Assembly (NCBI GenBank): GCA_025360265.1 | Contig: JANYCP010000147.1 | Coordinates: 1-19,846, forward strand | From: Gemmatimonadota bacterium | Lineage (GTDB): Bacteria > Gemmatimonadota > Gemmatimonadetes > Gemmatimonadales > GWC2-71-9 | Direction: 5' to 3' | Length of the DNA stretch: 19,846 nucleotides | Part shown: piece after piece, positions 14,633 through 19,846 of the stretch | How the letters are laid out: the number at the start of each line of letters is the position of its first letter | Position numbering within the stretch: the first letter of the stretch is position 1 | Program-made: the position numbers and the translations under genes | The notes under the pieces: model-generated | What the model saw: only the letters and a program-made list of their open reading frames with translations | What the model was told of the DNA's origin: nothing | Database searches by the model: none

Positions 14633-15640
14633 ATGACTGCACCAGAGCGTTCCACAATGAGTAGCGCAGCCCGGGAGATCGCCGACCTGGTCCTGCCCGG
14701 ACGTCGGATCTGCCTGACGACCCATGTAAATGCCGATGGTGACGGGCTCGGCAGCGAGGTCGCGATGGTGCACATCCTGCGCGCGCTCGGCGCCACGGTG
14801 TACATCACCAATCCCACGCCGACACCTCAGCGGTTCGAGTTCCTTTTCACCACGATTCCCGATGCCGATCGTTCGCAGCAGGCCGTCAAGGAGTTGCGGC
14901 GGGCCGACACGATCATCGTGCTCGATATCCCGGATCTTGGTCGGCTTGGGGGATTGGGTGACACCGTGCGCGAGCGCGCTGTGCCGGTTGCGTGCGTCGA
15001 CCATCATGTCAGTCCGGGAACGCTCCCGCCCGGCCCTCGTTTTGTCGACCCGACCGCGGCGGCAACTGGCGAGCTGATCTTCCTGCTGGCGCACGAACTT
15101 GGTTGGTCGATTCCGGCGCCTGCGGCGCACGCACTCTACGTCGCGCTGGTCACCGATACGGGAGGGTTCCGTTTCTCGAACACCCGGCCGCGCACGCTGC
15201 GAACCGCCGGAGATCTGCTCGAGCTCGGCGTCGATCCGGAGCAGGTGTACCTCGATGTATACGCCGGGGCGCCCGCTGGTCGTCCGCGCTTGCTCGCTGA
15301 AGTCCTACAGACCCTTGTGATCGAGGATGATCTTGGCCTCGCCTGGGTGACGGTGCCGCCCGGGGCGGTCGAGCGGCACGGGGTGGACTCCGACGATCTG
15401 GATGGCGTGGTCGAGCACGCCCGTTCAGTGCGCGGAGTGCGCCTCGCCCTGTTATTCCGTGAAATGTCGGGACAACGCGTCAAGGTGTCGTTGCGCAGTG
15501 TCGGCACGGTCGATGTGGCGGAGCTTGCCCGGCGCTTTGGTGGCGGCGGACACTCCCGGGCGTCGGGTGTGGCGATTGCCGGAACGCTGGCGGAGGTGCA
15601 GGGCAAGGTGCTTGAGGCGGCGCGGGCGTTCCTGCGGTGA
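14633..15640 (+). CDS. DHH/DHHA1-family phosphoesterase, NrnA-type nano-RNase/pAp phosphatase
   Basis: A 335-residue DHH-superfamily enzyme. Characterised NrnA relatives degrade short RNA (and often linear di-nucleotides such as pGpG) and dephosphorylate pAp; other branches cleave c-di-AMP. All metal motifs are present: HVNADGDGLGSE at 31-42, VLDIPDLGRLG from 97, VDHH at 122-125 and VTDTGG at 173-178. The DHHA1 substrate domain carries GGGGHSRASG at 303-312. There are no N-terminal membrane helices or GGDEF domain, which excludes GdpP. ATG 14633 fits a -10-like hexamer six bases upstream; ATG 14657 is an alternative. It is followed 19 bases later by the Nfu-like gene. A link between NrnA-type hydrolysis of pGpG and the diguanylate cyclase at the window start is possible but unproven. 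Confidence 0.92.
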   Translation: MTAPERSTMSSAAREIADLVLPGRRICLTTHVNADGDGLGSEVAMVHILRALGATVYITNPTPTPQRFEFLFTTIPDADRSQQAVKELRRADTIIVLDIPDLGRLGGLGDTVRERAVPVACVDHHVSPGTLPPGPRFVDPTAAATGELIFLLAHELGWSIPAPAAHALYVALVTDTGGFRFSNTRPRTLRTAGDLLELGVDPEQVYLDVYAGAPAGRPRLLAEVLQTLVIEDDLGLAWVTVPPGAVERHGVDSDDLDGVVEHARSVRGVRLALLFREMSGQRVKVSLRSVGTVDVAELARRFGGGGHSRASGVAIAGTLAEVQGKVLEAARAFLR

Positions 15641-15648
15641 CGGGCCAT

Positions 15649-15654
15649 TATCTT
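15649..15654 (+). promoter_or_regulatory. -10-like TATCTT immediately before the Nfu-like start
   Basis: TATCTT ends five bases before ATG 15660 and there is no Shine-Dalgarno between them. I do not see a matching -35. If used, the message would be leaderless. Confidence 0.35.
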
Positions 15655-15659
15655 TGGGC

Positions 15660-15905
15660 ATGATCGAAACCGCACTGCCCCTGCTGGACCGCATCGAACG
15701 GACGATCGACGAAATGCGCCCGTACATCGCGTCACACAAAGGAAGCGTCGAGCTCGTCGATTTTGACGCCACGGACGGCCGCCTCCTGGTGCGCCTCGGT
15801 GGGACCTGTGTTGGCTGTGCCGCGTCCACCGTGACGCTGAAGCAAGGACTCGAGCAACGCCTTCGCCGGGCGGTGCCCGAGGTGTTGGTCGTCGAGGCAG
15901 TGTGA
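15660..15905 (+). CDS. NifU C-terminal-domain (Nfu) iron-sulfur scaffold/carrier protein
   Basis: An 81-residue single-domain protein. It has the diagnostic GGTCVGCAASTVTLKQGLE segment, with C50 and C53 forming the CxxC that bridges a [4Fe-4S] cluster between two subunits. Nfu proteins receive clusters and deliver them to target enzymes in the cytoplasm. No A-type or IscU domain is fused to it. The start is ATG 15660; a longer in-frame reading (to 15402) overlaps the DHH gene and adds no conserved sequence. The stop TGA overlaps the GTG of the Mrp gene (GTGA), so the two are translationally coupled, which fits a shared role in cluster assembly. Because Mrp here lacks its usual cysteines, this Nfu may be the only cluster-holding partner of the pair; that is inference. 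Confidence 0.93.
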   Translation: MIETALPLLDRIERTIDEMRPYIASHKGSVELVDFDATDGRLLVRLGGTCVGCAASTVTLKQGLEQRLRRAVPEVLVVEAV

Positions 15906-16999
15906 CCACTAACCACTTGGCGCGAACGCGCGCCGCGCTCGATGGTGTCGTCAACTCGCGAACCGGTCAGGGACTGGTTGCGTCGGGGATGATTGACGCA
16001 TTGGCGATCGACGAATCCACTGGCACAGCAACCTTCACCTTCCTGCTCCGGCGTGACGATCCGGCCACACTGGTTCGTCAGGCTCGTCAGGCACTCATCG
16101 ACGCCGGGTTGCCGCACCCGCGAATCCAGGTCACCGATCCGGCCGGGCCACCGAAGACCACGCACGCTGCACCACAGAGTGCGCAAGCGGGTGTGCCTGC
16201 ACCGACTCCGATGGAGATTCCGGGAATCGGTCGCGTCATTGCTGTGTCGTCGGGGAAAGGCGGCGTCGGGAAGTCGACGGTCACCGTCAATCTTGCCGTG
16301 GCATTCGCCGAGAGTGGTTACCGTGTTGGCATCATCGACGTGGACGTGCACGGTCCAGACCTGCCACGCATGGTTGGCGTGTTCGAAAAGCCGATGAGCC
16401 AGAACGGGCGAATCATTCCGCTTGAAGCGTACGGCGTGAAGCTGATCTCGATCGGTTTCCTGATTGATCGGGATGCTCCGGCCATCTGGCGGGGCCCGAT
16501 CATCACCAAGATTCTGCACCAGTTCCTGCACGAGGTGGAGTGGGGCGAGCTGGATTTCCTGCTGTGCGACATGCCGCCTGGCACGGGCGACGCGCAGCTC
16601 TCGCTCGTCCAACAGGTTCATGTGGCCGGCGCGGTCATTGTGACAACGCCGCAAGAAGTTTCGGTGGGCGATGCATTGCGCGGCGCGAAAATGTTCGAGA
16701 AGGTCAATGTGCCGGTGCTCGGCGTGGTCGAAAACATGAGCGGGTTCATCGATCCGGTCACCGGAATGCGTCACGATCTCTTCGGTAGCGGCGGCGGTGC
16801 GCGGCTCGCCGACGAACTTGGTGTACCGTTGCTGGGGCAGGTGCCGCTGCAGGCGGGATTGGTCGACGCTGCAGATCGCGGCGAACCGATCGTCATCGCG
16901 GCGCCAACTTCGGCTGCGGCTGTTATTCTCCGTGAAATCGCCGACGCGGTGCGGCACCAGGTTGCTGCTTCCGGCGTCGCTCTCCCTATTCTGGAATAG
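15902..16999 (+). CDS. Mrp/ApbC/NBP35-family P-loop ATPase, lacking the C-terminal CxxC
   Basis: A 365-residue protein of the Mrp (ApbC) family of iron-sulfur cluster carrier ATPases. Residues 1-78 form a MIP18/DUF59-like domain and 80-105 a Pro-rich linker. The MinD-type P-loop domain follows: SSGKGGVGKST at 116-126 (deviant Walker A with signature Lys), DVDVHGPDLP at 146-155 and CDMPPGTGDAQLS at 222-234. In most bacterial members the loop after ENMS carries CxxC, which binds a bridging [4Fe-4S] cluster. Here that loop reads NMSGFIDPVTGMRHDLFG, with D284 and T287 at those positions. C222 is the only cysteine in the whole protein. Similar Cys-less loops occur in Hcf101-like and some other Mrp branches. 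It overlaps the Nfu-like gene by four bases. Confidence 0.93.
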   Translation: MTTNHLARTRAALDGVVNSRTGQGLVASGMIDALAIDESTGTATFTFLLRRDDPATLVRQARQALIDAGLPHPRIQVTDPAGPPKTTHAAPQSAQAGVPAPTPMEIPGIGRVIAVSSGKGGVGKSTVTVNLAVAFAESGYRVGIIDVDVHGPDLPRMVGVFEKPMSQNGRIIPLEAYGVKLISIGFLIDRDAPAIWRGPIITKILHQFLHEVEWGELDFLLCDMPPGTGDAQLSLVQQVHVAGAVIVTTPQEVSVGDALRGAKMFEKVNVPVLGVVENMSGFIDPVTGMRHDLFGSGGGARLADELGVPLLGQVPLQAGLVDAADRGEPIVIAAPTSAAAVILREIADAVRHQVAASGVALPILE

Positions 17000-17008
17000 C
17001 GACCAATC

Positions 17009-17443
17009 ATGATCAAGAAAATCGCCATCGTGTTCGCGTTCGTCGTCGTTGCGCTGACCCAATCCGCCTCCGCGCAGCGCTTCATGTACACCGGTGTTGC
17101 GGACGCTGAGGTGCTGGCGTTTTTCGGAAAGCTCCAGTCCGCCGTCAGCAGCGGCAACAAGGCGGTCGTGGCATCGATGGTGAACTACCCATTGCGAGTC
17201 AATGCCGTGCGCAAGGGAACAAAGTTTCTCATCGCGACCCCAGCTGACCTGATCAAGCGGTATGACGCGGTGTTCACCCCGACGATTCGGCAGGCTATCG
17301 CGGGCGAGAAGGCGGCAAAGCTCTCCTCAAGCAAGGACGGGGCAGGAATTGCGGCGGGATTGGTCTGGCTCAACAGCAGGTGCGACAAGAAGGTGAAGCC
17401 GGCGAAGTGCACGCTTGGAGTGGTGAGCGTCAACCAGGAGTAA
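17009..17443 (+). CDS. Small secreted protein of unknown function
   Basis: A 144-residue protein with a clear signal peptide (MIKKIAIVFAFVVVALTQSA, cut after SAQ). The mature part starts with helices (DAEVLAFFGKLQSAVSSGNK, VVASMVNYPLRVN) followed by a strand and helix. This helix-rich beginning followed by 'YPLRV' resembles small periplasmic proteins with NTF2-like or similar folds, but I cannot confirm it. Two cysteines, in NSRCDKK and PAKCTLG, are nine residues apart and could form a disulfide after export. ATG 17009 lies nine bases after the Mrp stop; TATTCT (16987-16992) could be a -10 with a short leader. The gene faces the LiaF-like gene with only three bases between stop codons. Confidence 0.7.
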   Translation: MIKKIAIVFAFVVVALTQSASAQRFMYTGVADAEVLAFFGKLQSAVSSGNKAVVASMVNYPLRVNAVRKGTKFLIATPADLIKRYDAVFTPTIRQAIAGEKAAKLSSSKDGAGIAAGLVWLNSRCDKKVKPAKCTLGVVSVNQE

Positions 17444-17446
17444 TGG

Positions 17447-18304
17447 CTACGGTTCGATCCACCGCACCTGAATGCCTACCATCGCGGCCTTGAGCTCCAC
17501 CCGGAGTTTTTGCGGCGCCTGATCGAAGCCCGGCGTTGTCCAGGTGTTGCCGGCGCGGACAAACCCCTTGCCCTCAAACGGCGCAAGGAAACGTTCAGCC
17601 GCCACCCGCACCGCAACGCCGCGCGGCACCTTCAGCGTCAACCCGCCCATCGAAAGATCCACCGTGAGCGTTGCGTCACGCCGCCACGCGCCATCAAAGG
17701 CAAGCGACACCGATCCCACGGCACCATCGACGTTGATTGCCGCGCATCCCGCTGCGGCGAGGTGACGCACGTCCAATTCTGCTGCACCAACGGTGAACGT
17801 GGCCGACTTGCAGACGCCGAGCGTGGGCCGGGAGAAATCCACCGAGGCGCGACTCGCCGTGCCGTGAAGGTTCAGCTCGGTGAGTGTCAGTGCGCCAAGA
17901 TCGAGGGATGCGTCGCCTGCGCCGAGGTTCGCGTACAGCACCAGCGGCACGTCGGGCGAAAATTCGACGCGCGCCGTCTGTTCCAGCTGACGACGCGACG
18001 TGACGCGAATGCCGTTGCTGCCGGTTGACTCCACGCCGAGACGGAGGATCCCAGTCCGCGGATCGTACTGCTGGACTGGTGAAGAATGATCGGCGTCATA
18101 GCTCAGCTTCATGCCGTAGAGTTGTCCATTGGTCGCCGGCAGCAGTACGAGTGTGCCGCCGCTGAAGTCGAGCGTGACATGAAGAAAGCGCTCGGCAGCG
18201 ACTGGACGGGATGCCGAAAATGTGCGCATTACTTGCGCGGTGCAGCGAGGCACAACACCGATGGCGCCGGCAACACCCGCAAGCAGAATGCTCGTCCGCA
18301 TCAT
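17447..18304 (-). CDS. Secreted LiaF/DUF4097-like beta-repeat protein
   Basis: A 285-residue protein with a signal peptide (MMRTSILLAGVAGAIGVVPR, cut near TAQ). The mature part is a run of beta segments: VEFSPDVPLVLYANLGAGDA, LDLGALTLTELNLHGTASRA, SVDFSRPT, then LAAAGCAAINVDGAVGSVSL and a LTVDLSMGGLTLKVPRGVAV strand. The pattern 'P..P L.L....GAG...LDL..L.L..L.L...' matches the toast-rack/LiaF and DUF4097 group of beta-solenoid envelope proteins, several of which are tied to cell-envelope stress responses. Two cysteines (CKS and GCA) could pair. The start at 18304 overlaps the upstream stop in an ATGA junction; ATG 18301 is an equal alternative. It is the last gene of a three-gene overlapping run. 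The envelope-stress role is inference. Confidence 0.75.
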   Translation of the reverse strand: MMRTSILLAGVAGAIGVVPRCTAQVMRTFSASRPVAAERFLHVTLDFSGGTLVLLPATNGQLYGMKLSYDADHSSPVQQYDPRTGILRLGVESTGSNGIRVTSRRQLEQTARVEFSPDVPLVLYANLGAGDASLDLGALTLTELNLHGTASRASVDFSRPTLGVCKSATFTVGAAELDVRHLAAAGCAAINVDGAVGSVSLAFDGAWRRDATLTVDLSMGGLTLKVPRGVAVRVAAERFLAPFEGKGFVRAGNTWTTPGFDQAPQKLRVELKAAMVGIQVRWIEP

Positions 18305-19533
18305 TCGTCCCGTTTCTCCGGGCGCTTGACCGCTGGCACGCCAAACTGCGGCGTTGCCCAGAGATACTCGTCCGTCATCATCTCGGGTGAAATCAGGCGA
18401 CCGGCGAAATGTTCGCGCATTCCGCCACGCGACAGCAATGCCGCGCCAAATCCCACCGTGGCGAGCGACCACGTGGCGAGTCCTGCGGCGGTGAGCATCA
18501 GCGTGCCCGCCACTGGCACCCAGCCGAAGATGATCCATGCCAGCCAGATCATCGCCGCCATGCCAAGACCGGTGACGATGTAGCGGTACGAGTTTGGCGA
18601 GATCGAAACGCCGCGTGCCATGCGACGATGCGAGACGCGTTCCCCGGCAGCATGCGCCACGGCGAGCAATCCGCCAATCGTGGTCACCACCACAACGAGC
18701 ACATACACGGCGACCGCAAATGGAATCAACAGCGCGCCGGCGATCGTCAACGCCAAACCGATCACGAGCATGCCGAAGGTCGGCAGCACCAGCACCTGGC
18801 CCAGGAGTCCCGCGAGAAACGATCTGCCGAACGAATGGGCGACGGTGTCGGAAACGATCTCGAGATTCGGGCGACCAAACGTCACCAGGCCCAAGCCGAG
18901 GACGAGCAATACGACTAACAGGCCGGTGAGTCCGGCCGCCCGTCCCACGATGCGGGTGAGGATTGGTACGGGCTGGGCGTCGGGAACGGTCGTGGCTGCT
19001 GCGAGTTCCTGTTCGGTCCCGCTGATGCTGCCGTTACCCACTCTGTGAACCGCGCCGCCGATCGCGAGCACGTCGCCCGCAATCGAGCCGCCCGGGAAGA
19101 CGGTGACGTCACCATCGAGCGTGACGACATTGCCCTCCACGCGACCATGCACCTCGGCGCTCCCCTCGAGGATTACCAGATGGCCGTGAATTGTCTCGGC
19201 TGATCCGACGGAGTACGCGCCGATTCGCGCGGTGCCGCCGGTGACTGTGAGTCGGGTTGCGGAAATTGGTTTGCGAAGGGCAGCACGCAACTCGCGTTCG
19301 AGTCGTACCGGCTGATCGAGTCGCGAGGGGTTGACGGTTGGTCCGGTCGAGTCGGCAGCCCGCACCGCCTGCGGTGCCGGGCCACCCTCGTACAGCAGAG
19401 CTCCAAGGAGCAGGCGCCGAAGCCGCTCAGGTACATGTCCCATTCCGTCGCCCACCGGTGCCGCCGCCACCGAGGCGGCAGGAATCAACGCGGCGAGGAA
19501 GAGGAGCGCGGCGTGCCGGTTACCAGCCCGCAT
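18301..19533 (-). CDS. Bactofilin-like/polymer-forming membrane protein
   Basis: A 410-residue protein with a signal peptide (MRAGNRHAALLFLAALIPAA, cut near SVAAA). Residues ~93-172 form a short beta-solenoid stretch (AETIHGHLVILEGSAEVHGR, VEGNVVTLDGDVTVFPGGSI, AGDVLAIGG). Its G-x-hydrophobic periodicity is that of bactofilin-type polymer-forming domains. After a linker come four to five hydrophobic helices (about 198-218, 233-290 in two or three spans, 316-338, 340-368), ending in a polar tail. The solenoid thus probably lies outside the cytoplasm, anchored by the helices; classical bactofilins are cytoplasmic, so it may not polymerise inside the cell. The ATG lies 14 bases inside the end of the upstream partial gene. 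Function unknown; an envelope scaffold or stress role is a guess from its LiaF-like neighbour. Confidence 0.72.
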   Translation of the reverse strand: MRAGNRHAALLFLAALIPAASVAAAPVGDGMGHVPERLRRLLLGALLYEGGPAPQAVRAADSTGPTVNPSRLDQPVRLERELRAALRKPISATRLTVTGGTARIGAYSVGSAETIHGHLVILEGSAEVHGRVEGNVVTLDGDVTVFPGGSIAGDVLAIGGAVHRVGNGSISGTEQELAAATTVPDAQPVPILTRIVGRAAGLTGLLVVLLVLGLGLVTFGRPNLEIVSDTVAHSFGRSFLAGLLGQVLVLPTFGMLVIGLALTIAGALLIPFAVAVYVLVVVVTTIGGLLAVAHAAGERVSHRRMARGVSISPNSYRYIVTGLGMAAMIWLAWIIFGWVPVAGTLMLTAAGLATWSLATVGFGAALLSRGGMREHFAGRLISPEMMTDEYLWATPQFGVPAVKRPEKRDE

Positions 19534-19846
19534 CGGTCGCCGGCTCGGTCATCAGGCGACCCAGGCCCGTGAGCGCGATGGCGTAGGCGGCCGCCGTACC
19601 GGCGAGCGCCAACAAGGCCCGCGCCGGCGTAGCGAACATGTCGCGAACTGGGGCGAACCAGGGCTGGTCGGTCGCGTTAGCCACCACCGACTGCAGCGAC
19701 ACCCAGAGGGCATGACCGGCGTCCTGGAGCGCCGGACCAGACCATTTGAGCGCTGCTTCGGGGTGGGCGGCCGCCCAGATGAATCCGGCGGCAAGGCTGC
19801 CACCGGCCAGCACCAGCGCCCCGATGGTCCGGCGGCGCGCCGCAAG
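19520..19846 (-). CDS. Membrane protein of unknown function, C-terminal fragment
   Basis: The reading frame is open to the right edge, so only the last 108 codons are visible; the gene starts beyond base 19846. The visible part begins with a basic run (ARRRTIG) and a hydrophobic helix (ALVLAGGSLAAGFIWAAA). A polar stretch with tryptophans follows (KWSGPALQDAG, DQPWFAPVRD), then a second helix (ARALLALAGTAAAYAIALTG), and a short tail ending TDAGW. Two helices around an outside loop and a downstream envelope operon would fit the membrane end of an anti-sigma factor. No zinc-finger or sigma-binding part is visible, so I do not assert it. GTG 19813 is in frame, but starting there would drop the basic residues before the first helix. 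TAA 19522-19520 overlaps the next gene. Confidence 0.65.
   Translation of the reverse strand, partial: LAARRRTIGALVLAGGSLAAGFIWAAAHPEAALKWSGPALQDAGHALWVSLQSVVANATDQPWFAPVRDMFATPARALLALAGTAAAYAIALTGLGRLMTEPATDAGW

Noticed and set aside
14514..14657. N-terminal extension of the permease to 14657
   Set aside because: It crosses the divergent promoter region and start of the DHH gene; GTG 14513 has AAAGGA upstream.
15452..17062. 536-codon minus-strand open frame opposite nfu and mrp
   Set aside because: Antisense of three genes with clear family motifs; the composition is typical of shadow frames.

Overview
The window is a gene-dense, high-GC bacterial chromosome segment with 18 protein-coding genes, two of them cut by the window edges. 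I see no rRNA, tRNA, CRISPR array, insertion sequence or phage gene. Gene content is mostly housekeeping plus secreted or envelope proteins of unknown function. The GC-rich codon use, many GTG/TTG starts, several secreted proteins and -10-like hexamers lying 5-6 bases before start codons would fit a soil or sediment Gemmatimonadota-type bacterium. That placement is an inference from style, not a database result.

Layout. Bases 1-1346 (+): the 3' end of an electron-transfer flavoprotein:ubiquinone oxidoreductase-like gene, overlapped by a membrane diguanylate cyclase. Bases 1353-6995 (-): a tight six-gene run in the order gpmI, outer-membrane protein, QueD/PTPS-like protein, second outer-membrane protein, moeA, terC, with junctions that overlap or are separated by at most 25 bases. 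Bases 7057-11409 (+): a 1007-residue secreted glycoside-hydrolase-like protein, a secreted triple-SH3-like protein and a small helical protein. Bases 11512-12969 (+): guaB, ending in an unusual palindrome built from 7-base repeats. Bases 13044-14513 (-): an APC-family amino-acid permease. Bases 14633-17443 (+): a DHH phosphoesterase (NrnA type), a NifU C-terminal-domain protein, an Mrp/ApbC P-loop ATPase and a small secreted protein. Bases 17447-19846 (-): three overlapping envelope genes, namely a partial membrane protein, a bactofilin-like membrane protein and a LiaF/DUF4097-like secreted protein.

How genes work together. The Nfu-like scaffold and Mrp overlap by four bases and form an iron-sulfur cluster assembly/transfer pair. 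The three genes at the right end look like one envelope operon. The gpmI-to-terC run mixes glycolysis, molybdenum cofactor and metal-ion transport with two outer-membrane barrels of unknown role.

Most worth a second look: (1) a QueD/PTPS-fold protein that keeps the zinc histidines but lacks the catalytic Cys and the Asp-His pair; (2) an Mrp ATPase lacking the C-terminal CxxC; (3) an ETF-QO tail lacking the fourth cluster cysteine; (4) the heptamer-repeat palindrome filling the guaB/permease junction and containing both stop codons; (5) several genes whose only visible promoter element sits where transcription would begin at or next to the start codon. I found no clear defence system or other wholly new multi-gene system.
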